Below, piece by piece: positions 1 to 10,305 of a stretch of DNA of 64,000 bases. Origin of the DNA: Adiantum capillus-veneris (Eukaryota; Streptophyta; Polypodiopsida; Polypodiales; Pteridaceae); NCBI GenBank assembly GCA_014529385.2, contig CM043963.1:1740001-1804000 (forward strand). The letters run 5' to 3'. The notes beneath the pieces are model-generated. The model was not told where the DNA came from. It saw only the letters and a list, made by a program, of their open reading frames with translations, and searched no databases. Position numbers and translations under genes: made by a program. Every line of letters begins with the position of its first letter. The first letter of the stretch is position 1.

Positions 1-260
1 TGATCTTTCATTGCAGCCATCACCAAAGGTGTTACATCTCTTATACCAAAGAATTATGTTTTTGCCTAGCTTCCACATGCAAACATTCGAAGAAGCTTTC
101 TACACCGGCTTTTTCACTCACGAAAGCAAAATATTCGGCCCAACCTTGACCATCGGCAACCTACGCTACGAATCACATTTGCAGATGCTCAAGACGACAG
201 GACTCTATTGATCAAGCCTAAAAGTCATGTCAGGGACGACATGAACGCAGAGGGGGGGAG
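1..260 (+). mobile_element. 3' internal end of an LTR retrotransposon, with polypurine tract
   Basis: This is the end of an internal region lying directly upstream of the LTR at 261. The purine run AGGGGGGGAG at 251-260 abuts TGTTGAG, as a polypurine tract should. An open frame at 11-211 would be the tail of the element's coding region, but I recognise no domain in it. It presumably belongs to the same family as the LTR that follows, with its 5' part outside the window. Confidence 0.7.
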
Positions 261-469
261 TGTTGAGCCAGCAGAGGATCACACCCACATTTTTGCTCAC
301 ACCCATCATTTTGTAACCATTGATTGTAATAAATGTCTTTCCGACATTAATTTTGATTTGAGCCATTCATTAAGTAACGGGACTCAATTGAGTTTCCAGC
401 TTGTAATCCCGAAGTAATTTCACCTGTTGATGTAAATAATTAGAGATGTTCTCACCTCCAAGGCTGAGG

Positions 470-476
470 TATATAA
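470..476 (+). promoter_or_regulatory. TATA box in LTR U3
   Basis: TATATAA lies about 210 bp inside the LTR and is followed by an AG-rich stretch. This is the usual position of an LTR promoter. It is assigned by motif and position only. Confidence 0.6.
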
Positions 477-548
477 GCCAAAGTTTTGTAACCTAAGAGA
501 GATTCAATTATTAATCAAAGTGAGTTTTTGAGCGCCGTGACTGTGTCT

Positions 549-567
549 GAGAGAGAGAGAGAGAGAG
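549..567. repeat. (GA)n microsatellite
   Basis: About nine to ten GA units lie in the probable R/U5 part of the LTR. Comparable GA-rich stretches follow the TATA boxes of the LTR-like region at 46744 and of the chromovirus LTR. Confidence 0.9.
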
Positions 568-1194
568 TCTTATCTTCTTGCTACGCGAGCTACGGGGCCG
601 CCATTGGAGAAGCGACACCACCATTGTGTTAGCAACGGTGAGAGCTACGCACAGATACCAAGAGTGCGCGCTATCGGCTTCTATGTGTGGTAAGCTCCTA
701 CGAGCTTCGGTGTGAGTTTTCTTCCAACTCATGTGTCGGAATAGAGCGTGCAGCATATCTATAGAACCACAATGAGTAGAGCTACACATTAGTACCATCG
801 GGGTCAAGTTTCGGTCACATGTATTTTTCGGCCTGTCTTCATACGCGTTTACCGCACGGAGTGGTTATAGGTTGATTTTGCAGTTCAAGGCTTTAGGGTG
901 TCGTTCTTACCTAGTGCATAGACTTCCCCTTGAGTTTGAGATCGATTCGATGATTCTAGATCCTGTTTCGTATAGCATTCGTTCGTAGTACAGATTTCAG
1001 TCACTTGCGTATTTTAGAACTTAGATTTGATTTCCTTAGTAGTGATTGTCATTAGAAGGTCGAGTAGGTGATTTGACACCCACCTAGTTGTTTCCATGCG
1101 CCTGCGGGTCAAGCTCCGTCCTCGTCTGACAAATTCTCTTGTTGGTTGAGTTCTTGCTATTTAGCTTCCGCTAGCGGCGTAACCGCCTTAACAT

Positions 1195-1214
1195 TTGGCG
1201 CCGCTGCCGGGGAC
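1195..1214 (+). promoter_or_regulatory. Primer binding site, tRNA-Asp type
   Basis: TTGGCGCCGCTGCCGGGGAC starts one base after the LTR. It closely resembles the tRNA-Asp-complementary site of Athila/Tat-type Ty3/gypsy elements, which usually reads TGGCGCCGTTGCCGGGGA. This sets the element's class and its plus-strand orientation. Confidence 0.8.
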
Positions 1215-1733
1215 GAGAGCCCTAAGTAGGTGACCTTAGACTAATCCTACGAGGTGACTCGTATAAACTACTTTGTATACTTTAGTTAGAAAAGATCTAG
1301 GAGTGGTGGACTCCAAAGGTCTCGAGAGATACTAGGAAGTGGGGTATTCCTGGGTCTTCCGTGTTGACAGTATTTTTAGTTTAGCTTAGATTAGATTGTT
1401 TTTGATGGTGTTTAAGTGGTTGTTGACATAAAAAGAATTTGCTACTCCTTGTGTGGTAGTAAATCTCTTTATATTTTCAATTGCAAAAAATCCATTTTAT
1501 GATTAGAAGTAGCTTAGGTAGGGCCTGATTTGATCCTGATCTAGAGCTATCAATTGGTGTTCTATTTGCTTGATGTGTTTGATTGCATGTTAGATCACTG
1601 AAAAAGTCGCTTTGGTAGTGAAATATGCAATAAACAAAGTTCAGATTTTTTTTTTGTGTAACTGATTGTTGCTGAGCACTTAAAAGAGCTATTGGAAGAG
1701 TTTTGTGCTGAAAAACTGGAAATCTGCAACTTT

Positions 1734-1757
1734 AGACATCATACGCGTATGATGTCT
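1734..1757. repeat. Leader palindrome copy 1 (24 bp, perfect)
   Basis: A perfect dyad centred on ACGCGT, with core CATCATACGCGTATGATG flanked by AGA and TCT. It has no spacer, so it could form a tight hairpin in RNA or a cruciform in DNA, or bind a dimeric protein. Confidence 0.93.
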
Positions 1758-2018
1758 TAGGACCTAAACAGAGACTAAAATTGAAAATTTGACATTGCCA
1801 GAGTGTTTAGAAGGGGGGTTTTACCCTAAGATCAACTTGAAACAAGGGCTTTAACACTCTCAGAAACCCAAAAGACCAAGTCAGAGAGCAAAAAAACGCA
1901 AAGAACAAGAAATTTTGATTCAGATCTTGTTTTTACATTCAAACCTGACAAAAACACTTGAAACTCAATTATAAACATTGGAGAAGGCTTAAAACCAAAA
2001 ATAGTCAAAATCTGGGAC

Positions 2019-2048
2019 AAAAGACATCATACGCGTATAATGTCTTTT
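2019..2048. repeat. Leader palindrome copy 2 (30 bp, one mismatch)
   Basis: The same core as copy 1, except that the right arm reads ATAATG instead of ATGATG. The dyad is extended by A-runs on the left and T-runs on the right. Confidence 0.92.
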
Positions 2049-2144
2049 GGCACTTCCACTGCTTATTTTTGATATCTGACCTGACAAGATTGTTACAGGC
2101 ACTGTAGGAAGCATAAATATCAAGTTTGGACCCAAATTGATGAA

Positions 2145-2172
2145 AAAGACATCATACGCGTATGATGTCTTT
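2145..2172. repeat. Leader palindrome copy 3 (28 bp, perfect)
   Basis: The same CATCATACGCGTATGATG core with perfect arms, extended to AAAGA and TCTTT on the two sides. Confidence 0.93.
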
Positions 2173-2426
2173 GACCTAATTTTGGACATATTTTGATACA
2201 TTGCTAACACAGATCCATTGTAATAGTTGTCTAGAGGTTATATTTCAAGTTTCATCCCATTTGGATAACAATTGACCCAAAAACAAGTCAAAAGCAAAAA
2301 ATTGCCAAGAAAAGCCTGAACTAGCCATAACTTGCTCAAACAGAGTTCAAACTGAATTTTGTGAGTGAACAGAGCATAAAGGGGCCACTGAGAGTGAGCA
2401 TAACCAAAATAGTCAAATTCTGTGAA

Positions 2427-2458
2427 AAAAAGACATCATACGCGTATAATGTCTTTTT
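2427..2458. repeat. Leader palindrome copy 4 (32 bp, one mismatch)
   Basis: The same core with the ATAATG variant of copy 2 and arms extended by five A and five T. Copies 2 and 4 share the variant, and copies 1 and 3 are perfect. Confidence 0.92.
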
Positions 2459-2826
2459 CAGCATAACTGCGACAAAATTCTCACTTGATGAAACAGAAGA
2501 TGTCCAACTGACAAGATTAAACAATTGACCAAGTATCAATCAGCTTGGATCAATTCTGACCACAAAAACTTGGGGAAAACAAATTGCCGAGACGGAAAAG
2601 TTACAGTCCTTTAGGGGAATTGATGAATTTGAGATCGGGCAGGAATCTCCGGAATAATCAACCAAAACAAGGGGAACCAGCAAGTGTCATATGAACCGAG
2701 GGAAGTGTAAACCAAAGTTGGGTGCAACCATTAGAGCCGACCTTTGAAGGAAGTGTTTCTGATACTTCTTCGGAGAGGTCTTACGAGATTTTCACCGAAC
2801 ACTCGAACAGGAACAACAGAGAAAAT

Positions 2827-3632
2827 ATGGCAGCAGGATCATCAAACCCTTCCGCCACAATGAAGCTATTGTTCATAAAATATTAGTACGACAATGAGCA
2901 AGGTGCAAAGATCTACAAAGACGGAATGGACCGCTATTGTGTAAAGATAGAAGATAGACCTAGTGAGTTCAAGGACTTAGTGCCTGTGAGCTATAGCGGA
3001 GATAGATATCTAGATGACGAGGGTACCATGTACTTGGTAGTTCTAAACCCCAACATTGTGGACAAGTGGGGATTGATGGACACCAAAGCCAAAATAGATG
3101 AAGAACTCGAGGAGAAAGCACCAATAATGAACTTCCCTAATGCGAGGTTAAGAAGAGAGAATGAAACTACAAGGATCAACACTGATAACATCTATGTGGG
3201 GCTATACAAATATAATAATGGGGAGCAAGATCTCTATTATAGATGTGAAGAACCCTACACCGGAGAGTTGACAGACAAAAAAAGACTCTATGTCTTTACC
3301 TACACAGAGGGATCGGAAGTGAAAATTGCTGCTTACGATAAGTATGGCAGGCAATACTCAACAATGGGCAAGAAAGAATTAGAAGGATATACATACTTTG
3401 GGGGACCACTACATCAGTATTATGTTACTTCTAGCTCACATAGACCAACACCAACAACTGGAGTGCAAAACTCTAGGACAACAAGAGGACAAAGAACTCA
3501 GGTTGCTGACTCTTTCAGTCAACCTTGGGACTCGAAGCTCGGACCACTGGGATCATTACATTCCAGGGAGTCAATGGAGACGAATCGAGGTAGTGCAGTT
3601 CCAATCCCCACCTATACCACTCCAGGTCCAAG
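2827..3632 (+). pseudogene. First ORF of the gypsy-type element, unrecognised product
   Basis: A frame opens at ATG 2827 (MAAGSSNPSATMKLL), meets TAG at 2884-2886, then stays open in the same frame from 2926 to the junction with element E at about 3633. The product is about 265 codons, acidic to neutral and rich in Tyr, Asp and Glu. It shows no zinc knuckle and no known catalytic motif. Its place directly after the leader suggests a gag-position or accessory protein, but I cannot match it to a gag family. The last codons before the nominal stop at 3681 belong to the inserted E sequence and are not part of the original protein. Confidence 0.5.
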
Positions 3633-3972
3633 ATTTTCAAGATTTTTGTGTATTGATTGTAACAAAAATCTAGTCTCATAAGTAGGTTATGAAGCTCAAT
3701 TTCTTGCTATAATAAGTTTTTTCCTATCCATAAACGTTGAAATCTATGCAAAATATTATTTTGATGAGAAGTTATATTCAATTTATGAAAATTTTGTGCC
3801 CAAGATGAGTATGCACTCCTTATAGCTACATCTTTTGTCCAGGAATCCTTCTGTATGTATACATGGCAAGGCGAACTCTCGGTGATTGAAAACAAGTATA
3901 GCACAATGTGTCAACAAGCTGTATCAAGAGGCATCACGTTGACAACGGTCCTTTTTTTCAAAATTTGAATTT

Positions 3973-4960
3973 TTGTCCCATCATCCCCATCCCTGTGCCC
4001 GGTCATCTCCTCAGTCGTCGTCCCCGGTTCTCGGCAAGCATGCCGTAACCCCGCGGTCTGATGATTTTCTGATTGTTCCCCTCCGTCCCCCGTGGCCGCC
4101 ATCCCCGGCTAACTCCACTTCTCAAGCCGACTCTTCCAAAAGGAGGCCTATCGTGCAAACATGGTCATGGAGGGATGAAGTCGACTCTAGTACGCGTGGT
4201 AAAGGTGGCAGTGCAAGACCATGGATGAGCAAGATATGCCCGTACAAGAGAACGGGTGGTGTAATCAAAGTACAAGCCAATCTTCTTCATGAACCCGGTG
4301 ATGAGGTGAAGTTTTGCCCTCGAGTATCTCCTGAGAAGAGGTTGGAGCTTCTTGAGAAGCTCACGGTACATAAGGTCGCGGAAGCGGCCAAAAGGGGCCG
4401 TTTTGTTGCTGTTGATCTCTCCGCCACGGCGACACCGCGAGAGCAAAGGGAAGCCAACCTTGACAACACCTCTCAAGCGTTCAAGAAAAATGCATCTACA
4501 CCGTCCTCTTCCGTTGCGCATTGCCAAAGCACCCTCAACAAAAATTGGAATCCTAAATTGAAGGAAGAGGTTAATAGGTTGGTTGCCCCATTCTTCTTCC
4601 ACGACCACATTGCCTTCCATGCTTCGCGGTGAGTTTCCCTTGGCATATGCACATTGCAATCTCCCATTTTGTATTCATTATGGGTTCTCGACTCTCGACT
4701 CTCCATACTAACACAACATGCTCTATTTTGTGTGGATAGTCTCCATACTTTCGAACCATGGTTACAAAAATAAGGTAATGTGGCTCCTCGTATGTGCCAC
4801 CTTCATCGGAGAGGCTTTGCACCACCCTCCTTGACAAAGAGAAGCTTGTCGTGGAGCAAGCGACCCAAGCAACAAAGGATTTGTGGGAGACCAATGGTAG
4901 TTGGTGCAAGTATACGTCTGTGTATAATACCTGACATCGGGTGTAAGTATGATGTAAAGG
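3973..4960 (+). pseudogene. hAT transposase fragment a (BED-type finger + start of DUF659)
   Basis: An open frame at 3973-4628 has a low-complexity Ser/Pro N-terminus. A BED-finger-like stretch follows (RPWMSKICPYKR, then a leucine/glutamate segment with CPRVSPEKRLELLEKL). A linker leads to FFFHDHIAFHA, which matches the start of the DUF659 region of plant hAT transposases. A GT-AG intron is visible at 4629-4739 (GTGAGT to GATAG). Compared with fragment b, one G is missing at the exon 2 start, so the downstream frame is shifted. A stop also follows in what should read the YVPPSSERL region. Everything after the first part of DUF659, including the catalytic core and the dimerisation domain, is absent. 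Confidence 0.72.
4629..4739 (+). other. Intron in transposase fragment a
   Basis: A 111-bp GT-AG intron with donor GTGAGT and a T-rich acceptor ending GATAG. The same intron occurs in fragments b and c, which supports it being genuine. Confidence 0.7.
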
Positions 4961-5158
4961 TATACTAGTTGAGTTCAAGGTATCTTAATTGGTGCAAATA
5001 CAGGGTCATGGTATAGTAGTTGGTGTTCTAAAATATTCTAGTTAGTACAAGAATGTATACCCTGATCTTGCACCAACTAGCAAGAGTATATCTTGACAAT
5101 ATTCTACTCTTTCCAAGGTTTTGATAATTTCCTCATGCCAAAGTGAGAAGTCATCTCC

Positions 5159-5710
5159 TTGGCCAAGAGAGGCCGTTTTGTTGCCGTTGATCTCTCCGCC
5201 AAGGCGACACCGCGAGAGAAAAGAGAAGCCAACCTTGACGACACCTCTCAAGCGTTCAAGACAAATGCATCTACACCGTCCTCTTCATTTGCGCATCACC
5301 AAAGCACCCTGAACAAAAATTGGAATCCTAAATTGAAGGAAGAGGTGGATAGGTTGGTTGCCCCATTCTTCTTCCAAGACCACATTGCCTTCCATGCTCC
5401 GCGGTGAGTTTTCCTTGGCATATGCACATTGCAATCTCCCATTTTGTATTCATTATGGGGTCTCGACTCTCAACTCTTGATACTAACACAACATGCCCTT
5501 TTTTGTGTGGATAGGTCTCCATACTTTCGAACCATGGTTACGAAAATAGGGGAACATGGCTCCTCTTATGTGCCACCTTCATCGGAGAGGCTTCGCACCA
5601 CCCTCCTTGACAAAGAGAATCTTGTCGTGGAGCAAGCGGCCCAAGCAACAAAGGATTTGTGGGAGACCAATGGTAGTTGGTGCAAGTATACGTCAGCGTA
5701 TAATACCTGA
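5159..5710 (+). pseudogene. hAT transposase fragment b (best preserved DUF659 exon)
   Basis: This copy starts inside the linker (GRFVAVDLSAKATPREK) and lacks the BED finger. Exon 1 ends at 5403, an intron runs 5404-5514, and exon 2 continues 5515-5710. The splice joins CG and G to make the Arg codon before SPYFRTMVTKIGEHGSSY. The following VPPSSERLRTTLLDKENL is a hallmark of the DUF659 domain in plant hAT-type transposases. The frame stops soon after WETNGSW. Fragment b joins fragment a's tail at 5155-5160, where CTTGG overlaps CCAAG, so it looks like an imperfect tandem duplication inside copy A. Confidence 0.75.
5404..5514 (+). other. Intron in transposase fragment b
   Basis: A GT-AG intron of 111 bp. 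Removing it keeps the DUF659 frame open across the junction. Fragments a and c carry the same intron. Confidence 0.75.
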
Positions 5711-5940
5711 CAGCTGGTGTAAGTATGATGTAAAGGCATACTAGTTGAGTGTCATGTCAAGGTATCTTAATTGGTGCAAATACAGGGTCATGCTATAGTA
5801 GTTGGTGCAAGAGTGATTCTAAAATATTCTAGTTAGTACATGAATGTGTACCCTGACCTTGCACCAACTAGCAAGAGTATATCTTGACAATATTCTACTC
5901 TTTCCAAGGTTTTGTTAATTTCCCGATGCAAAGTGAAAAG

Positions 5941-6000
5941 TCATCTCCTTGTAGGCGTTTTTTTGGCTTCCAAGGAGATGTAAGATTTGCAAACTATTAA
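5941..6000 (+). repeat. Hairpin segment R2, short copy
   Basis: CATCTCCTTG and CAAGGAGATG form a 10-bp stem around a 19-nt loop. The 60 bp shown here equals the start of the 179-bp segments at 14172 and 20264. Similarity ends sharply at 6000. Confidence 0.85.
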
Positions 6001-6015
6001 CACTAGTTTGGTACC

Positions 6016-6041
6016 AAAAAGGACACTATAGTGTCCTTTTT
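6016..6041. repeat. 26-bp perfect palindrome
   Basis: GGACACTATAGTGTCC is flanked by five A on the left and five T on the right, giving a perfect dyad with no spacer. It lies 16 bp after the end of element E copy A. Its design resembles the leader palindromes at 1734-2458, but the core sequence is different. Confidence 0.92.
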
Positions 6042-6895
6042 TCACGAATTTAAATAAAATGGTACATGAAATCTAGAACATATCTGAAGAAATGCTTTTG
6101 CAAACTTATAAAATGTTATTCAAAGTACTCATAGAAATTTTAATCCCTCACTTTTGATCATAACCTCAATAGTAACTACACTCATAAAAAGAACCTACGC
6201 AAAACGGCATTCAATGCTTCATTAAAACTCGTACTTTAGCCTAAGAAAAAAATGAGCAGGGTGCATGTCCGTGGTAGCTACTTATGTATGCGTTTTCGCA
6301 ATTGTTATGTGAGAAAAAAAATCCTTTGTGACTAGAATTAAATATAGAAGTCATGTGGGTCAAATATGCAATGTTCACAAATTCAACTAACGATCACAAA
6401 AAAACATTTATTTCATCTAAATTTATAATTTCTCATAATACATATATATTAGATCTATGACTCCATTACATAAGGTAATAATTTTTAATGGTTATGCAAG
6501 CCTCATTTGGTGATTTATGGCATATTCAAAAAACTGTGCATGTTGTAATTTTGTTTTTTAATTATCAAATATAAGCCTTAAAATAAAGTCCACTTTTAGA
6601 TTTTTTTTGTTCATCTCACTTATTTGTATACAAATGCCTCGTATGGACACAATTGGGAGATTTACATACACACTTTCATTAGTTTTTCATAGCATTTTTT
6701 TTGTAAGAAATTATGCACTACAAAATTTTTAAAATGAGGTTAAAGTATAAAATGCCTATGAGTTTGAATCCTTGAAAAATTCTTAGTTGATGGGTATTGA
6801 CCTATAGATACATTATACACCTTAGATTTTGTCCCATAACCTCATCATGTTAATGAAAGAGGCCTTGAAAGACCAAAATTTTTCTCTTTGTCAGC
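6042..6895. other. AT-rich spacer, no gene seen
   Basis: About 850 bp of AT-rich sequence with no frame of interest and no internal repeat that I could see. It separates element E copies A and B. Confidence 0.5.
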
Positions 6896-7190
6896 ATTTT
6901 CAAGATTTTTGTATATTGATTGTAACAAAAATCTAGTCTCATAACTAGGTTATGAAGCTCAATTTCTTGCTATAATAAGTTTTTTCCTATCCATACACCT
7001 TGAAATCTATGCAAAATCTTATTTTGATGAGAAGTTATATTTAATTTATGAAAATTTTGTGCCCAAGATGAGTGTGCACTACATCCTTTGTCCAGGAATC
7101 CTCCTATATGTATACATGGCAAGGCGCACTCTTGGTGCCTGAAAACAAGTATAGCACAATGTGTCAACAAGCTGTATCAAGAGGCATCAC
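6896..7190 (+). mobile_element. Element E, copy B, left part
   Basis: It is nearly identical to 3633-3945 (starting ATTTTCAAGATTTTTG, ending GAGGCATCAC), with a small deletion near 7080. In copy A the next base begins the GTTGACAACGGTC segment. Here an LTR begins instead, and the GTTGAAAACGGTC segment resumes at about 12971. Confidence 0.8.
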
Positions 7191-9353
7191 TTTGGGATGG
7201 GGGAAATGGGAACACACCTGATACACAAGCTAACTGCCTCTGTATAGCCCAGGGGATACCCACACCCCAAACCACACAGAAACATACACACACGCACACT
7301 TTTTGCCAACCTTCACATCATGGACTCGCCTACGAGCAACTTCGGCCACACACAATCACATTTACTGATGCACACACCAATATACCCGTATCTCTAAACA
7401 CACTCACACCGGGAGACTTCGCAAGCCTCGACCGCATACAAAACCACACTCAATCCGCAACCACAATCAATCTCTCTCCCCCTCTCTCTCTCAACACACA
7501 CACAAAAGACCCGGAGCCACCGCTACCACGGGCACTATGCACGAGACAAAGAGAACAAGGTGATTATAGCCCAACCATGAAAAAAATAACCATAGATACG
7601 TTCTGTATCACCAATAGCTAGACACAATAATGGCGACGGTCATATACACTTTTTTGGAGTGTTTTGGCTTCATCCACACATGGAACACCTTCCCGTAGCT
7701 TGTGGCATCCCTCGCATGTTCTGTCGATCTTCCATCCTGTCCTTTCATGGCCACTACCGTAGCAAATGAACTAATGGGCTGCAGCCCTTTCACATGTAAG
7801 TCACGGCCTCAGCACCTTGATGGTGACCTCTCGTCGATGGCCCGTGGCCGCTCTCCTTCACCCCTGAAGTCCTTGCCCTAGCGGCCCTTCCTTTGCTCTC
7901 GGACCCGGCAACTCTTTTGGCACCCCTCTATTTTCTCTGATCTGACCTGCCCTTCGCGGCTCTTCCAACCGTAGCCTCTCTCTACTGCACCTCGGAGGCA
8001 AGCCACCTTGGCCCTAGCCGTATGCAGCCCCTCTAACTTCGGTGGGTCCACTCAAGCAAGGTGGCCAACTGCTTCCAACACCCCTCCGTCTTCCTCTGCG
8101 TCGCGAGCTACCCCATAGCAGCCCATGGCGGCTTTCCAGCTTTCCAACCGATGGATCCCCTTCCTGCAGTCCCTTGGTGGCCTCCTGCAACAGCGCACAC
8201 CTCTCTAACAGGCCATGGCCGCTTCCTGTAACCCTCGGTAGCACCATCACCTCATGCACCACTGCCCCTGGTCCTCCTTGGCACTTCCCCAAGGCTTGGT
8301 GGCTTCACCTCATGCAGCTCCCCAAGTGGCCCGCTTTTCCTCCTTCACAGATTTTTAGCCCTTCGTGATCACGGCCTGCCTCCTGCCTCCCCATGCGGGC
8401 CATCAGATGGCGCCTCTTCTATTCCTGCAACGTGTTTTTTTTAATTATTAATGGCTTTAAAGAGCTTTTGGGCTTGGCCCCCTTGCACACGCCAGCAACC
8501 GTCGTCTTGAGTCGATTATATTAGAAAAAACTTCTGCTCAACCTCTTTTTGCATTGCTCGCTTGCTTACATTCTTCACCATGGGGAAGAAAATTTCTCCT
8601 CCTATCACAATGGACGCCCTCGCATCACATGATGCCCGTAAAACAAAGTTCCTCTTGTATTGTCCACGGTCCATGGCCGGCAATCGGTCCCGGTTCTTTG
8701 CATAATAGGTCTCGGACCAAAAGCACCACACCGAGAGTGGTATGATGGACACGTCACCCAATTGGAGAGTTACCAAATATCAACCTTCAAGCTTGCAAAA
8801 AGCTTTGAAGTCGCCCAGCTTTAGCTCTTGTTTTGCATACACCCTTGCATCACCACTTAGCACTTCAATCGGCTATCTTTGACCTATTATGTGTCACATT
8901 TGGCATACACATCCTGGCAACAAAGTGTCGTGCAAACATCCTGCACAAAATCCCATATCACAAACCTAATGGTACCTGCATCGAACACTCCTTGTCCCAC
9001 TCACAAGCTTGTGATATCAACCTTTGCTTCTGGCGCGTGTGATAGAAGGAAACCCTTGAAGTTTCCCCTAGCAAATGCTCCATCTCGATGTACCTGGCCC
9101 CTAGCACCATCTAATACTTGCCCAATGTACGTGCCACTTACCTGTAAACCGCCATGCATGGACTTCTTGCATCTCCATGGGTCGACACAGTTAGGCTGTA
9201 CCATCATTGCCCAATCCCTCGTTGAGCATTTATGCTCAACCATAGCATTATTTAGATACTAGATGAGTGCTTAAGAAGAAAACTGATAGATACATGTACA
9301 TGAGCTAGATAAATAGCAGTAGATAGATAGAGAGAGATTCACTGGCTGTAACA
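7191..9353 (-). repeat. 3' LTR of the gag-only element
   Basis: A direct repeat of 10992-12969 with scattered substitutions. It has a GC-rich, proline-codon-rich centre and short CA-rich and CT-rich stretches. On the minus strand it starts TGTTACAGCC at 9353, just after the purine-rich AGGCGGG of the internal end. The outer end is slightly altered (TTTGGGATGG against TGATGGGATG in the other LTR). The plus-strand frames across it are not conserved between the two LTRs, so I do not call a gene. Confidence 0.75.
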
Positions 9354-10247
9354 CCCGCCTGGGTCAAATGGAAAGCCATAGGCTCTCCTAACTGTGATGC
9401 AAACTCCGCCCGGATCAAATACATGGCATTGAGCAAAGCCATGCGTCCATAGTACATGCATAATCAACCTTATTTCTGTACCTGTACACCCGAGAACAAG
9501 CCTCTCGTGCAGCTTGGCATAGCACCGATCTTCAACTACCAATATCCATACGCTGGCTTCATACAGAAAACAAGCGTGTACACCAACCTGTGAAGAATTT
9601 CCACCATACATCATTAGTCTCTCACCTGCTAGAGAGCTCTCAATAGCATACTTCTCATCACGAGAGCTTTGCAAATCATGCAAAACTACCTGTAAAGCAG
9701 CTTTCAAAAGCATGTCCATCAATAGCATAACACCCACCTTTGGCAACCTGTCTTCCACTACTGGTGCTTCTTGTATAGCCCAACCTACCTGTGTGCCAAG
9801 ACTATCCTCTATTGTAGATCCTTCAAACAGTATACATTCCATACCTGACTCTCCTTGCCAAGCTTCGTCCACCATAGCCTTTGACACTTCATCTTTAACC
9901 ACTTCATGCGAGAGCAACTCGGATCGCTCGATTACCTTTGCCTCTTCTTCAAGGACTCCTCCTACGACCATATCATCTGCTAAGAAAAAGAGAAAGCCAT
10001 GATCTATTACCTCGTTTTTGGATAGGTCGACATCACCCAACACCTTCTGGAAGGCACTACCACTCTTCAACACGATCAGTAGGGCAAGGTTGCCCAACCC
10101 CCTGGCTAGCTTCTTCTTGTACAACTTCGACCATTGATTTGCCAATAGCTTCAAAATTTTCTTGTGAGCTCGGATCCATAGCTTCCTTTGACTCTTCATG
10201 CATACACGCTTCGACCAAGACCGCATCCTTGCTAGCCGGGCTAACAC
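9339..10247 (-). pseudogene. Second ORF of the gag-only retroelement
   Basis: A 302-codon open frame downstream of the gag-like region. It is rich in Glu, Val and Leu, with a long central acidic stretch. It ends CHVFDPGGVC and FPFDPGG just where the polypurine tract meets the LTR, so the coding frame runs across the internal/LTR border. I see no DTG protease motif, no YxDD box and no integrase motif. The function is unknown; it may be a derived gag-pol remnant or an accessory protein of a non-autonomous family. Confidence 0.5.
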
Positions 10248-10305
10248 TCTTGTACAACATCACACCACATTCGAGGCACAAATTGATATGAAGAACCGAA
10301 ACGGC

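Larger units (their letters stand above)
261..1193 (+). repeat. LTR (933 bp) shared by two tandem internal regions
   Basis: The LTR starts TGTTGAGCC directly after a polypurine tract. It ends CCTTAACA directly before a tRNA-Asp-like primer binding site, so its ends form the short inverted repeat TGTTRA/TTAACA. A TATATAA box lies at 470-476, followed by a GA microsatellite, which fits a U3-R-U5 layout. With a polypurine tract on its left and a primer binding site on its right, it is both a 3' LTR and a 5' LTR. That is the arrangement left by recombination between tandem elements. Confidence 0.82.
1215..2826 (+). other. Long untranslated leader of the gypsy-type element
   Basis: About 1.6 kb separates the primer binding site from the first plausible ATG at 2827. 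It has no convincing coding frame. Its notable content is four copies of one palindrome, at 1734, 2019, 2145 and 2427. The sequence between them is AT-rich and not closely repeated. Confidence 0.6.
3633..6000 (+). mobile_element. hAT-like element E, copy A (with internal partial duplication)
   Basis: Its first 313 bp (3633-3945) match 6896-7190. It continues directly into sequence homologous to 12970-14211, with a transposase fragment, tandem TTGGTGCAAG-type repeats and a hairpin. Part of the element (exon 1 end, intron, exon 2, repeats) is duplicated in tandem at about 5150-5940. The copy stops at 6000, where copies B and C continue. No clear terminal inverted repeats or target duplication were found. 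The hAT assignment rests on the encoded protein. Confidence 0.7.

Noticed and set aside
7088-7621. 177-codon Thr/His-rich frame
   Set aside because: It crosses the junction between element E and the inserted LTR, so it is a chance fusion, and its composition reflects CA-rich sequence.
8042-8368. Plus-strand ORFs in the LTR at 7191-9353, repeated at 11804-12157
   Set aside because: Present in both LTRs because the LTRs are copies. They are opposite to the element's coding strand, low in complexity and not kept at equal length.
9712-10291. Plus-strand ORFs opposite the second ORF of the gag-only element
   Set aside because: They are antisense shadows of the longer minus-strand frame.
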